From Verrucomicrobiota bacterium (GTDB taxonomy: Bacteria; Verrucomicrobiota; Verrucomicrobiia; Limisphaerales; JAFGQR01): a stretch of DNA of 64,000 bases. The notes beneath the pieces are model-generated. The model made no database searches, was not told the origin of the DNA, and saw nothing but the letters and a program-made list of their open reading frames with translations. A program made the translations under genes and the position numbers. The stretch lies in assembly GCA_016935555.1 (NCBI GenBank), contig JAFGQR010000050.1, positions 1 to 64,000 of the forward strand, given 5' to 3'. Positions 8,070 through 17,852 of this stretch are shown piece after piece; position 1 is the stretch's first letter; every line of letters starts with the position of its first letter.

Positions 8070-11000
8070 TCAGGGAATCTGGATGACCTGGTAGAACCGC
8101 ATGCCGGGCGCCGCCGGCGGCGGCTCGGTTTTGGGCAGTCCGTAATCGACCCAGCGGACCCAGCCGCCGGTGCCCGGCAGGGCGGGTTTGGCGGTTTTGA
8201 CGGCTGCCGGGTTGAGCAGGTCTTCGAGTTGGTCGGCGTAACGCACGCAGTAGTTGAACCCGGTCTGGGTGAGAAAATCGAAGGCAAATCGCCCGTAGCG
8301 CGGCGGGAGGTGCACTTCGCTGATGGCGACCGGGGTGCCGGTCGAGGGGGGGGTCCAGTCCAGCGAGGTGTCGAGGACGAAGAAGTAATCCGGCTGGGGG
8401 GCCTCGAGCGGGTGGGGGATGTAGAACTCGAACGTGACGAGCGTGCCGGCGCCGGGCCCCAGCCCATCGATCTGGACATAGGCGGCGTCGGTGTCGCCCA
8501 CGCCGTCGCTGTCGGTGTCGGCGATGCCCGTCTGCTGGGCGTACCAGAGGACGGCCCGGTTGGTCGGGTCCACGCCGGCCGGGCTCGAGACGCCGACGAG
8601 GAAATGGGTGAGCGTTTCGGTTCCGGGATTGCGGAGTTGGAACTGGTCGAGCGCGAGGCCGGACTGGGGATCCGTGCAGAGACCGCAGGCGGTGGGCACG
8701 AGGCTTGGGTACACCCGGGTATGGAGGGACAGCATGTCTCCGCAGTCGCTGGTCGCGGCGATGGCGACCGGGTCGTTGGTGAACGCCAGCCCGCCGCGGA
8801 ACGGATCGCCTGTCACCGTCTCCAGGGTGAGCCAGCCCAGCAGCTGGCGGGCCGGCGGCAGGGGCCTCTCGAACACCTGCTGGGGGGGCATCTGCACCGT
8901 CACCCCCACGCGGCCGGGGTCGCTGAGGCGGACTTCGGTGATGAACCGGGGGTCGGCGCCGATGAAGTCCGGGGTGTCGAGCACGGCGGTGTCATAGGCC
9001 ATGGAGAACGCCACGGTGTTTTCGGTGCCGTTGCCCTCGAGCAGCAGCGGAATGATCATCGAGTTTTGGTCCACGCGCGCGTTGCCGGTGTGGAGCAGGC
9101 GCGGGGTGTTGGTGGTGACCATGAGCGTGGCGTTGCTGCTGGTCAGCGTGCCCGCCGCGTTGCGCACGCGGACCGCGTAGGTGCCGGCGGCGGACGCGAG
9201 CAGCGTGGGCCGGACTTCGCCGGCCAGGGCCGAGCCGTTGTAATACCACTGGTAGACGATGGGTTCAGTGCCGGCCGCCGTCACCTCGAACGGGAAGCGC
9301 TCGTTCTCCGCGCACACCCCCCCGCGCGGCTGCCGGCGAATCACCGGGTCGCCCACCGTCAGCACGGCGGCATCGCTTCGGTTTGTGGCGGTGGCATGGG
9401 ACACCTGGACGTCGTACGTGCCGCGGTTGGTCTGCGTCACGGCGGGCAGCGTCAGGCCATGGACGGACTGGGTGGTGGTTTCCGGGGGGCCGAGGCTGCG
9501 GCCGTTGACACGCCACTGATAGGTGAATGGCGGCGTGCCGTCCACGACCACCCTGAACGTCACGGTCTCGCCGGCCGCCGCGTCGGTGCTCTGCGGGTGG
9601 GTGAGGATGACGAGGTCGCGCGCGGTCAGTTGGGCGGTGGCGCTCATGATGGTGCCTGCCGGGTTGCTTACCTGGACGGAGTAGCCCCCGTTGTGGGCGC
9701 TGGTCACGTTGGTCAGTTCGAGCGTGTCGGCCGTGGCGTCCCCAATCGGACGCCGGACGGCGTCGGCGCCCGTGAAGTGCCACTGGTAGGCGAGCGGCGG
9801 CGTGCCGCCCGCGAGCACGCTGAACACGACGTTGGTTCCCGAAACAACCTCGGCACTGCGCGGTTGCGCGCGAATCACGGGATCGGCCACGATCAGGGCT
9901 GCGGGACTGCTGGTGAGGCTGTTGAACCCGCTGGTCACCCGGACCGTGTAGGCGCCCATGTTTGCGCTCGCGACGTTGTCCAGCCGCAGCGTGGGGCCGG
10001 TCTGCCCCGCCAGCGGGGTGTCCCCGAGCGCGTTGCGGAAATGCCACTGGTAAGTGATCGGCTGCGAACCAACCGCCTCGACGGCGAACTCGGCGCTTCC
10101 TCCGGATTCCTGCCAGACGCTCTGCGGCTGCCTGAGGATGGCCAGGTCATGCACGGTCAGCACGGCCTGGGCGTTGGATGCGCTGCCCAAGGCATTGATC
10201 ACGGCCACGGAATAACTGCCGCTGTGGGCCGGGGTCACGTCGGCGAGGCTCAGGTCCCGGTTGGTCTGGCCGGCCAGGGCGCGTCCGTCGCGGAACCACT
10301 GGTAGCTCAGCGGTTCCGTGCCGGCCGCCACGACGGAAAAGGTGTGGCTGTCCCCCGTGCCCACCGTGGCGTTCTCGGGCACGGTTGTGATGACCGGGTC
10401 CAGCACGGTGAGGGTCACCGCGAGGCTTTTCACCGTGCCGGCCGCGTTGGAGACCGTGACGTCGTAGGTTCCGGAGTCGGGACCTGCGAGCGGGGACAGA
10501 TCGATGCGGTTGCTGGATTCGGAGGTGTGGGTGGCCTGGATCTGGGTCCTGTTGAAATACCAACGGTAGGTGAACGGCCGAACGCCCGCCACCGCCACCT
10601 CGAGCGCATGCGTGTCGTTCCACCGGAAACCGCCCCCCGCGGGCTGCCGGAGAATGCGCGGGTCGTGGTTGACCTTGAGCGTTGCCGGCGCGCTCATCAC
10701 CTCCGCGCCGGCGCCGTTGCGGACCGCCACCCGGTAGTTGCCGCGGTCCGCGCTGGTGACGGAGGCCAGCGTGAGCACGTGGCTGGTGGCGCCGGGGATG
10801 GGGTGGGGGACGCCGCTCGGATCTTCGAGGTGCCACTGGTAGGTCAACGGTTGCCACCCATACGCCTCAACGGCGAACACCACGTCCGCCCCGGCTTCGG
10901 CCGTCTGGCCTGCCGGCTGTTTGAGAATGGCCAGCTCGTGGACCGTGATGGAAGCCTGGCTGCTCGTCCGCGTCCCGAAGGCGTTGCTCACGGCAACGTG

Positions 11001-11696
11001 GTAGGTGGCGCTCTCGGGGGCGTTGGTCACGGCAAGCTCGTGGAATTTGGCGCTCGTGGTCACGGGCTCCTGGAACTTCACGCCGTTCCGATACCACTGG
11101 TAGGTGAACGGCGGCGTGCCCCTCACCGCCACCCCAAGCCGGGTGCTCCCCGCATCCCAAACCCCTCCCGCCGGGTGCGCGGCAATCGCCGGGTCCGTGA
11201 CCGTGATCTTCGTTTCCGCGCGGTTTGTGCCGGCCGCGTTGGTGACCACCACCCGGTAAGTGCCGGAATGGGCGCCCAGGAGGTTCGTCAGCGTCTGAAC
11301 CAGGTCGGTCCCCAGCGGAGTCGCCACCCCCGCCGCGCTGATGAACGACCACTGGTATCCGAACGGCGGCGTGCCCCCCGCCAGCACGTCGAGCCCAAAG
11401 TCGTCTTCGGCATTCACGGTGCCCCCGCGGGGCGGCGCCAGGATTGTGGGCGGCTGGCTGGCCGCCCCCGCCAGGGGAACCGCACCGGCCAGCGCCAGCA
11501 GCACCGCCAACCCCCACCCCAGCCCCGCCCCGTCTCCGCGCCCGGCCGGCGCGGAGGGTGGCGTCTGTGGGCCCGCCCCGGCGCGTGTTGCGAGGGCGGC
11601 GTGCAGCCGGCCTGCTGCCGCGGGGATCGGGCGGTGCCAGCCTGGAATCTCACGCTGCAAAGCGTTCCCGCACAGCCAAGTGTCCGTAGTCTTCAC
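8070..11696 (-). CDS. Large exported protein with nine Ig-like domains and a cohesin-like domain
   Basis: A 1208-aa protein. After a hydrophobic export segment (LGWGLAVLLALAGAVPLAGA, residues about 60-80) there are nine Ig-like repeats of about 90 residues, each with a core of the type GTPPFTYQWYRNG and a closing YRVAVSNAAG-like strand. From about residue 900 the fold changes to a cohesin/dockerin-type beta-sandwich (RVDQNSMIIPLLLEGNG, FSMAYDTAVLD), followed by a C-terminal module ending GMRFYQVIQIP, a typical end of large secreted verrucomicrobial proteins. The role is likely cell-surface adhesion or matrix. The first 55 residues are not signal-like, so the true start may lie downstream of the listed one. 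The 26-bp gap to the barrel gene suggests one transcript. Confidence 0.82.
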   Translation of the reverse strand: MKTTDTWLCGNALQREIPGWHRPIPAAAGRLHAALATRAGAGPQTPPSAPAGRGDGAGLGWGLAVLLALAGAVPLAGAASQPPTILAPPRGGTVNAEDDFGLDVLAGGTPPFGYQWSFISAAGVATPLGTDLVQTLTNLLGAHSGTYRVVVTNAAGTNRAETKITVTDPAIAAHPAGGVWDAGSTRLGVAVRGTPPFTYQWYRNGVKFQEPVTTSAKFHELAVTNAPESATYHVAVSNAFGTRTSSQASITVHELAILKQPAGQTAEAGADVVFAVEAYGWQPLTYQWHLEDPSGVPHPIPGATSHVLTLASVTSADRGNYRVAVRNGAGAEVMSAPATLKVNHDPRILRQPAGGGFRWNDTHALEVAVAGVRPFTYRWYFNRTQIQATHTSESSNRIDLSPLAGPDSGTYDVTVSNAAGTVKSLAVTLTVLDPVITTVPENATVGTGDSHTFSVVAAGTEPLSYQWFRDGRALAGQTNRDLSLADVTPAHSGSYSVAVINALGSASNAQAVLTVHDLAILRQPQSVWQESGGSAEFAVEAVGSQPITYQWHFRNALGDTPLAGQTGPTLRLDNVASANMGAYTVRVTSGFNSLTSSPAALIVADPVIRAQPRSAEVVSGTNVVFSVLAGGTPPLAYQWHFTGADAVRRPIGDATADTLELTNVTSAHNGGYSVQVSNPAGTIMSATAQLTARDLVILTHPQSTDAAAGETVTFRVVVDGTPPFTYQWRVNGRSLGPPETTTQSVHGLTLPAVTQTNRGTYDVQVSHATATNRSDAAVLTVGDPVIRRQPRGGVCAENERFPFEVTAAGTEPIVYQWYYNGSALAGEVRPTLLASAAGTYAVRVRNAAGTLTSSNATLMVTTNTPRLLHTGNARVDQNSMIIPLLLEGNGTENTVAFSMAYDTAVLDTPDFIGADPRFITEVRLSDPGRVGVTVQMPPQQVFERPLPPARQLLGWLTLETVTGDPFRGGLAFTNDPVAIAATSDCGDMLSLHTRVYPSLVPTACGLCTDPQSGLALDQFQLRNPGTETLTHFLVGVSSPAGVDPTNRAVLWYAQQTGIADTDSDGVGDTDAAYVQIDGLGPGAGTLVTFEFYIPHPLEAPQPDYFFVLDTSLDWTPPSTGTPVAISEVHLPPRYGRFAFDFLTQTGFNYCVRYADQLEDLLNPAAVKTAKPALPGTGGWVRWVDYGLPKTEPPPAAPGMRFYQVIQIP

Positions 11697-12062
11697 GCGG
11701 GGTCATGATTGGTTTCGGGCGAAGTCGAACACAAGGAAAAACAGCTTCCCGCTTTGCGGCGCGTCTCCGGGTCTGTCGGGCCCGGCGCGCGCTCCTGCAG
11801 TGGGGCGGGACCGATTCGCGACCCGGGCGGCGCAGCCGCGCTGCTTGCCCTTCTTCGTGCGGAAATTCGTTGTTGTCTTTCGGGGTGTGATCTGCTATGA
11901 GCGTGCCCAAGTCAGAATCAGAAAGCCGTGGCCGCAGGGGGCCAGGGCGGACCATGGCGTGCGTCCGGTTCCGCCGGGCGGCGCGGCGGGTCATCAAAGG
12001 GGGCCTGGTGTGCTGGCGAGCGCGGCTCGGCGTTCCCGGCGTAAAATCAAACAGGATAGACT
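11697..12062. other. Divergent intergenic region between two giant surface-protein genes
   Basis: 366 bp separating the minus-strand Ig gene from the plus-strand HYR gene. Several short ORFs cross it in both directions but none has coding character. It must hold the promoters of both genes; one weak plus-strand candidate is listed separately. Just before 12063, AGGATAG ends three bases before the ATG, a reasonable ribosome-binding site. Confidence 0.55.
11873..11901 (+). promoter_or_regulatory. Weak candidate sigma70-type promoter for the HYR gene
   Basis: TTGTCT and TATGAG are separated by 17 bp. The first matches four of six bases of the -35 consensus and the second four of six of the -10. 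It would give a leader of about 155 nt before the start at 12063. In DNA this GC-rich such a match is suggestive only. Confidence 0.25.
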
Positions 12063-15000
12063 ATGAAACCGACGAATCAAACATGGAGTATTTGCTGGGT
12101 TGTGGCGTGGCTGAGCGCGGCGGCCCTTGCCTGGGGCCAGGACAGGGCAGATGGGGCGACGACGGACGAGGGCAGCCTGCCCGAGAGCGCCCACGCGGCT
12201 GCCCTGGGCTCCGGACATGGGCAGGACAAGGTGCCGCCCGTGCTGGAGTGCGCGGCCGACCGGACGGTGGAATGCGGTGAGGCTTGGTCGTTCGATGCGC
12301 CGACGGCCACCGACAACAGTGGCGATGAGAACGTCGTCGTGACCATTCTCAACACCGTGACCAACGCCGGGTGCGGGGACAGCCTGGTGGCCCAGCGCAC
12401 CTGGCAGGCCGAGGACCGTGCCGGCAACGTCTCCGACCCTTGCACTCAAACGGTGACTGTCAGCGACACCACACCCCCCGTGCTGACGTGCGCCCCGGCC
12501 AAGACCGTCGAGTGCGGCCAGCCATGGGCATTCGATGTGCCGGTGGCGAGCGACGCGTGCGTGTTCAATTCCATGATTTACAACAACGCGACCAACGACC
12601 TGAACAACCGCTTCGAACCGGGCCCGACGGAGGTCGGCGACGAAATCGTCCTCGAGGGCACCGCGCGGCACCTCACCCAGTTCGTCTTCGAATACTGGGG
12701 CGTCAACAACACCCAGCCGGAATTCGCCGGCGCCGTCCAGGCCCGCGTCCGGTTCTATGCCAACGACGGCCCCCCGTTCAACGGGTATCCGACCCCGGGC
12801 ACGCTGCTCTACGACAGCGGCGCCTTTGCGGTCAGCGCCACGGCGCGCGCGACGCTGATCATTGAGGATTTCGTGTTGGAGGCGGCGGTGCCGCTGACCG
12901 GGCCGGTGCCGGACACGTTCACGTGGACGGTGCAATTTGGCGGGCTGGAGGCCGGCGACGCGGCGGGGCTGGATCTTTTCTCGCCGCCGGTGGTGGGGAC
13001 GAGCTATCCGGACTACTGGGAGCGCGCGGGCGAGGACTGGATGCTGAAGACCAACGCGGCGGTGACGGTGAATTTTGCGGCGCTGGCGCTGGCGTCCGAG
13101 GAACCGCTGCTTCTCACGGTTCTCAACACGGTCACCAACGCCGCCTGCGGCGCGACCTTTGAGGCCATTCGCACATGGGAGGCCACCGATCCCTGCGGCC
13201 GCACCGCCACCTGCAGCCAGACCGTCACGGTCGTCGACACCACGCCGCCAACCCTCGCCTGCGCCCCGGACAAAACCGTCGAGTGCGGCCAGCCGTGGGC
13301 CTTTGATGTGCCGGTGGCGGGCGACGCGTGCGTGTTCAATTCCCTGATCTACGACAACGCGACCAACGATCTGAGCTACTGCTTCAATCCCGGCACGACG
13401 GAAGTCGGCGACGAAATCGTCCTCGAGGGCGCCGCGCGGCATCTCACCCAGTTCGTGTTCGAATATTGGGGCGTCAACACCACCCAGCCCGAATTCGCCG
13501 GCGCCGTCCAGGCCCGCGTCCGGTTCTATGCCAACGACGGCCCCCCGTTCAACGGGTACCCGACCCCGGGCACGGTGCTCTACGACAGCGGCGCCTTCGG
13601 CCTCGGCGCCACGCCGCGCGCGACGCTGATCATTGAGGATTTCGTGTTCGAGGCGGCGGTGCCGCTAACCGGGCCGGTGCCGGACGCGTTCACGTGGACG
13701 GTGCAATTCAGCGGGCTGGAGGTCGGCGACGCGGCCGGGCTGGATATCTATTCGCCGCCGGTGGTGGGGGGGAGTTATCCCGATTACTGGGAGCGCGCCG
13801 GCGGCGGCTGGCTGCTGAAGACCAATGCGGCGGCGGCGGTGGATTTCGCCGCGCTGGCGCTGGCGTCCGAGGAACCGCTGCTGCTGAGGGTGGCCAACAC
13901 GGTCACCAACGCCGCCTGCGGCGCCACCCTCGAAGCCACCCGCACGTGGGAGGTCACCGATCCCTGCAACCACACCGCCACCTGCAGCCAGACCGTCACG
14001 GTGGTGGACACCACACCCCCCGCGCTGGTCTGCGCCCTGGACAAGACCGTCGAGTGCGGTCAGCCGTGGGCGTTCGACGCGCCGGCGGCCAGCGACGCGT
14101 GCGGGCCCGAGGTGCTGGTCGGCGTGCTGGACATCGTGACCAACGCCTCACCCGCCGGCACGCTGGTGGCAGCGTGCACCTGGGTGGCGACCGATTCGTG
14201 CGGCCTGACGGCGACCTGCAGCCAGGAGGTCACAGTCAGCGACACCACCCCTCCGACCCTGGTCTGCCCTGCCAACCTGACGGTAAATTGCGACGTGGCA
14301 CTGCCACCCGCCGATCCCGAAAGCGTCGTCGCGGCCGACAACTGCGTTGTTCCGCCAGTGGTGACGCATGGGGGCGATGTCGAGTCCGGCACCCTGCCGC
14401 GTGTGGTTACGCGCACGTATCGCGCAACCGACGGGAGCGGCAACGCGGCCACGTGCGACCAGACCATCACCTTCCGCGATGTCGCGTCGGCGCCGCCGGC
14501 CATCACCGAGCAGCCCCGCAGCCGCACCAACAACGTCGGCACCCTGGCCACGTTCACCCTGGGCGCCGCCTCCTGCGAGGCGCCGACGTTCCAATGGTAC
14601 TTCAATGACGCGCTTCTTGCCGGCGAGACCGGGGCCACGCTGGCGCTGGACAGCGTCACGCTGGCCCAGGCCGGCGATTATTATGCCGTCGCGCTGAACA
14701 CCGCCGGCGCCTCCACCAGCCAGCTCGCGCGCCTGACGGTCAACCGCCCGCCGGTCGCGGCAGCCGATGCTTTCAGCGCGACGACCGACGCGGCGCTGGT
14801 CATTCCCGGCGCCGCCCTGCTTGCCAACGACACCGATGCCGACGGCGATCTCCTGCGGGTTCTGGCGGTCAGCAGCCCCAGCGACCAGGGCGGCACGGTG
14901 GTCCTCAACGGCACCGACCTCACCTACACGCCCCCACGGCTCTACGCCGGGCCGGACTTTTTCTTCTACACCGTCGCCGACGGCCGCGGCGGATTCGACA

Positions 15001-15266
15001 CCACCCAGGTCGATGTCTCCGTGGCCAGTCCCCGCGTGCTGGAGCCGGGTCAGCTGGAAATCCTCAACACGGTCGACGGCCAATACCTGTTGCGGTTCAA
15101 GGGCGATCCGTCGCGCGACTACGAAGTCCGCATGACCCGCCACCTGAACGACCCCATTCCCTGGGAGACCGTCGGCACCGTCACCACGGACGCCAACGGC
15201 GACGCCCAGTTCGTGGTTGCCGACCCGCCCTGGCCCATGGCGTTCTTCCGATGCCGCGCGCCGTAG
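12063..15266 (+). CDS. Secreted HYR/Ig/cadherin-like multidomain protein
   Basis: A 1067-aa protein with signal peptide (WSICWVVAWLSAAALAWGQ). It has a series of HYR-like domains, each opening with TPPVLTCAPDKTVECGQPW and closing with an ATCSQTVTVVDTTPP strand. Two of them contain a long inserted module (about residues 165-345 and 422-603) starting CVFNS and ending YPDYWERAG..LKTN. Then come an Ig-like domain (PAITEQPRSRTNN, about 811), a Big_9/cadherin-like domain (RPPVAAADAFS..LLANDTDADGD, about 895) and a C-terminal verrucomicrobial end domain (DYEVRMTRHLND..FFRCRAP). The second HYR plus insert is a 771-bp duplication of the first. It is probably an extracellular adhesin or matrix protein with no obvious enzymatic part. 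AGGATAG precedes the ATG. Confidence 0.85.
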   Translation: MKPTNQTWSICWVVAWLSAAALAWGQDRADGATTDEGSLPESAHAAALGSGHGQDKVPPVLECAADRTVECGEAWSFDAPTATDNSGDENVVVTILNTVTNAGCGDSLVAQRTWQAEDRAGNVSDPCTQTVTVSDTTPPVLTCAPAKTVECGQPWAFDVPVASDACVFNSMIYNNATNDLNNRFEPGPTEVGDEIVLEGTARHLTQFVFEYWGVNNTQPEFAGAVQARVRFYANDGPPFNGYPTPGTLLYDSGAFAVSATARATLIIEDFVLEAAVPLTGPVPDTFTWTVQFGGLEAGDAAGLDLFSPPVVGTSYPDYWERAGEDWMLKTNAAVTVNFAALALASEEPLLLTVLNTVTNAACGATFEAIRTWEATDPCGRTATCSQTVTVVDTTPPTLACAPDKTVECGQPWAFDVPVAGDACVFNSLIYDNATNDLSYCFNPGTTEVGDEIVLEGAARHLTQFVFEYWGVNTTQPEFAGAVQARVRFYANDGPPFNGYPTPGTVLYDSGAFGLGATPRATLIIEDFVFEAAVPLTGPVPDAFTWTVQFSGLEVGDAAGLDIYSPPVVGGSYPDYWERAGGGWLLKTNAAAAVDFAALALASEEPLLLRVANTVTNAACGATLEATRTWEVTDPCNHTATCSQTVTVVDTTPPALVCALDKTVECGQPWAFDAPAASDACGPEVLVGVLDIVTNASPAGTLVAACTWVATDSCGLTATCSQEVTVSDTTPPTLVCPANLTVNCDVALPPADPESVVAADNCVVPPVVTHGGDVESGTLPRVVTRTYRATDGSGNAATCDQTITFRDVASAPPAITEQPRSRTNNVGTLATFTLGAASCEAPTFQWYFNDALLAGETGATLALDSVTLAQAGDYYAVALNTAGASTSQLARLTVNRPPVAAADAFSATTDAALVIPGAALLANDTDADGDLLRVLAVSSPSDQGGTVVLNGTDLTYTPPRLYAGPDFFFYTVADGRGGFDTTQVDVSVASPRVLEPGQLEILNTVDGQYLLRFKGDPSRDYEVRMTRHLNDPIPWETVGTVTTDANGDAQFVVADPPWPMAFFRCRAP

Positions 15267-15338
15267 CGGGGCGCCCAAGATTTGGCTTTTCAACGCGGGG
15301 GGCAGTGCGTAGCGTGCCGTGCGGAACACAGCAACGTT

Positions 15339-16379
15339 ATGGCACTCAAACACCACTACAAATTCTGTTTCGGCCCCTGGAACCTCAGCGAGGGTCAGGA
15401 TCCATACGGGCCCCCGGTGCGCCCGCCGCAGGCCTTCGACTGGAAGCTGGAGCAGCTCAAAAAGCATGGCTTCGACGCGATGATGTTTCACGACGACGAC
15501 GCCGTGCCGGAGCTGGACACCAAGACCGAGCCGCAGATTCGGAAGGAGGCCAAGGCCCTCAAACGGCGGCTTGACGACGCGGGCATCTGGCCCGAGATCG
15601 TCGCGCCGCGCCTGTGGTTCAGCCCGATGACGATTGACGGCGCCTACACGAGCAACGATCCGAAGTGCCGCAAGTATGCAATCGAGCGCAGCTTCAAGTG
15701 CATCGACATCGCCCGCCACCTCGGCACCGATCTCATTGTGCTCTGGCTGGCCCGGGAAGGCACCTACCTCCGCGAAGCCAAGAGCGGACGCCGCAGCACC
15801 GAACTCCTCGTCGAGGCCCTCGACCGAATGCTTGCCTACGACAAGACGGTCCGCTTCGCCATCGAACCCAAACCCAACGAGCCGATGGATCACGCCTACG
15901 TCCCCACCATCGGCCACGCGCTGGCGCTCGCCCAGTTGACCTCCCAACCCCGGCGCGTCGGGTGCCTCATCGAATCCGCACACGCCATCCTGGCGGGGCT
16001 GGATCCTGCCGACGAAATCGATTTCGCGTGTGCGTTTGGGAAGCTGTGGTCGATCCACCTCAACGACCAGAACGGCCTGAAATTCGACCAGGACAAGCCC
16101 TTCGGCAGCAACAACCTCCGGGTCGCCTTCAACCAGGTCTGCGCCCTCGAGCGCAACGGCTACGGCAAACAAGGCGAATACGTCGCGCTCGACGTCCATC
16201 CCTTCCGCACCACCAGGGTCGAGCATTGGATGGCCCACCTCGTCAACAGCCGGCGCACCTTCCTGCGCCTCGTCGAAAAGGCGCGCGCGTTCGACAAGGC
16301 CAAGGCCCGCCAGCTCGTTGCCAACCGCGATTACCAGGCGCTCGATCAGCTCGTGCTCGAACACCTCATGGGCCGGTAA
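15339..16379 (+). CDS. Xylose isomerase-like sugar isomerase (TIM barrel)
   Basis: A 346-aa enzyme carrying the active-site blocks of XylA in order: MFHDDD near residue 50 (catalytic histidine), LWLAREGTY near 138 (compare WGGREGY), IEPKPNEP near 174 (metal glutamate and catalytic lysine), LIESAHAILAG near 210, and WSIHLNDQNG near 235 (metal histidine and aspartates). It would interconvert an aldose and ketose using two divalent metals in the cytoplasm. Classical XylA is 390-440 aa, so this belongs to a shorter, diverged clade and the natural sugar may not be xylose. The MALKHHYKF start at 15339 is chosen because the longer frame begins with an unrelated cysteine-rich stretch. It stands alone, 72 bp after the HYR gene. 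Confidence 0.85.
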   Translation: MALKHHYKFCFGPWNLSEGQDPYGPPVRPPQAFDWKLEQLKKHGFDAMMFHDDDAVPELDTKTEPQIRKEAKALKRRLDDAGIWPEIVAPRLWFSPMTIDGAYTSNDPKCRKYAIERSFKCIDIARHLGTDLIVLWLAREGTYLREAKSGRRSTELLVEALDRMLAYDKTVRFAIEPKPNEPMDHAYVPTIGHALALAQLTSQPRRVGCLIESAHAILAGLDPADEIDFACAFGKLWSIHLNDQNGLKFDQDKPFGSNNLRVAFNQVCALERNGYGKQGEYVALDVHPFRTTRVEHWMAHLVNSRRTFLRLVEKARAFDKAKARQLVANRDYQALDQLVLEHLMGR

Positions 16380-16457
16380 GCCCCAGCCCCCGACCCGCCC
16401 TCGGCCCCGCAGCCCCACCGCCCGCAACCCCCTCCCCGGGCGCGGCTGCGTTGCGTC

Positions 16458-17786
16458 TCACGACGCCGACCCGCGGCCGCCGGGGCGTGCGGGCATCACG
16501 AACACCTTGTCGACGCGGTAGCGGTCCATGTCGAGAACCTCGAACACGTAGCCTTGCGCCTCGAAGGTCTCACCCTCCTTCGGCACATGGCCCAGCTGTT
16601 TCACGACAAAACCCGCGATTGTCTGATACTCCTGGTTGCCGGGGTCGGGCGAACGGAACCCGGGCAGGGCGGCTTCGAGCTTGTCGATCTCGAACATCCC
16701 GTCGATCAGCCAGGAGCCGTCGTCGCGACGTTTCGCGGCGGGCTGGAGGCGTTCGTGTTGGGTGGGGAAATCGCCCACGATGGCCTCCATGACGTCGTTG
16801 AGCGTGACGAGGCCCACGATGCTGCCGAACTCGTCGGCGGCCAGCGCGACGTGGGTGCGCGAATGTTTGAAGGTCTCGAGCAGCTGGGTGACCGTCTGCA
16901 CCGCCGGCACGATCAGCGGTGGCGTCATCAGGTCGGCCACGCGCACCCCGACGCCCGCGGCGAGGTTGGCGTAAACAGCTTTCACCGACACCAGCCCGAT
17001 CACGTTGTCCCGGTGCCCCGTGTAGACCGGGTAATGCGAATGGCCGCTCACCACGATCTTGTGCCAGATCGCGTCGTGCGAATCGTCGCGGTTGATCCAG
17101 ATGATTTTCGGCCTCGGCGTCATGATCTCCCGCACCGGCAGGCGGTCCAGCGCCAGGACGCTCTCCACCATCTCGGATTCGGTCTTCAGGAACACGCCCG
17201 ATTCCAGCCCCTCCTGGAGCAGCACCTTGAGTTCCTCCTCCGATACCAGCGGGCGGGATGCGGGATTCACGCCCAGCCCCCGCAGCACCCAGTCCGTGGA
17301 AACGCTGAGTAATTTGACCGCCGGGCTGGCCAGCCTGGACAGCCGGTTCATGATGCCCGCCATGGCGCGCGCGATGCCTTCGGGATTGCCCAGCGCGAGC
17401 CGCTTGGGCACCAGCTCGCCGATCACCAGCGAGCCATAGGTGATTCCCAGCACCACCACGGCAATGCCCAGCCCGTGCGCGTAAGGCGCCACCACCGGAA
17501 ACTGGGTCAGCCACTGGCGGAGCTGATCGGCAACGGTCGCCCCCCCGAAGGCCCCCGCCATCACCCCCACCAGCGTGATCCCAATCTGCACCGTCGACAA
17601 AAAACGGTTCGGCGATTCCACCAGCTCCAGCGCCATCCGCGCCCGCGTGTCTCCGGCCTTCGCCAGCCGCCGTAGCCGCGCCTTCCGGGAGGCGATCACG
17701 GCCATCTCGGTCATGGCGAAGACGCCGTTGGCCACCAGCAGCAGCCCGATGATGACAATCTCGGTGATCGCGTGGCTCATGAACAC
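16458..17786 (-). CDS. CorC/HlyC-type (CNNM/DUF21-CBS) membrane protein
   Basis: A 442-aa protein with three parts: an N-terminal DUF21/CNNM transmembrane domain (ITEIVIIGLLLVANGVFAMTEMA and two further hydrophobic stretches to about residue 180), a CBS pair (VREIMTPRPKIIWINRDD and ADLMTPPLIVPAVQTVTQLLE, about 215-335), and a CorC_HlyC transporter-associated domain (GSWLIDGMFEIDKLE..GFVVKQLGHVPKEGE). Often annotated as hemolysin, the family is better linked to magnesium or cobalt homeostasis and membrane integrity. It is the last gene of a probable minus-strand run after the TPR protein and gmhA, 66 bp after gmhA, and converges on the isomerase gene. Confidence 0.9.
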   Translation of the reverse strand: MFMSHAITEIVIIGLLLVANGVFAMTEMAVIASRKARLRRLAKAGDTRARMALELVESPNRFLSTVQIGITLVGVMAGAFGGATVADQLRQWLTQFPVVAPYAHGLGIAVVVLGITYGSLVIGELVPKRLALGNPEGIARAMAGIMNRLSRLASPAVKLLSVSTDWVLRGLGVNPASRPLVSEEELKVLLQEGLESGVFLKTESEMVESVLALDRLPVREIMTPRPKIIWINRDDSHDAIWHKIVVSGHSHYPVYTGHRDNVIGLVSVKAVYANLAAGVGVRVADLMTPPLIVPAVQTVTQLLETFKHSRTHVALAADEFGSIVGLVTLNDVMEAIVGDFPTQHERLQPAAKRRDDGSWLIDGMFEIDKLEAALPGFRSPDPGNQEYQTIAGFVVKQLGHVPKEGETFEAQGYVFEVLDMDRYRVDKVFVMPARPGGRGSAS

Positions 17787-17852
17787 AAAGCGGAACGTTG
17801 CCGCATCGGAATTCTCCGCGGGGCGGGAATCCTGCGACGCGCCGGGCGCGTC

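Noticed and set aside
8070-11696. Regularly spaced repeats considered as a CRISPR-like or minisatellite array
   Set aside because: The period of about 270 bp and the reading frame show they are Ig-domain repeats in one protein.
8049-11708. 1219-aa plus-strand ORF
   Set aside because: Antisense to the nine-Ig-domain gene; repeats in it only reflect the Ig repeats.
11897-12280. 127-aa plus-strand ORF overlapping the HYR gene start
   Set aside because: Arg/Gly-rich, out of frame with the signal peptide of the real gene, no domain.
14148-16427. 759-aa minus-strand ORF across two genes
   Set aside because: Covers the antisense of the HYR gene end and the whole isomerase; no domain.
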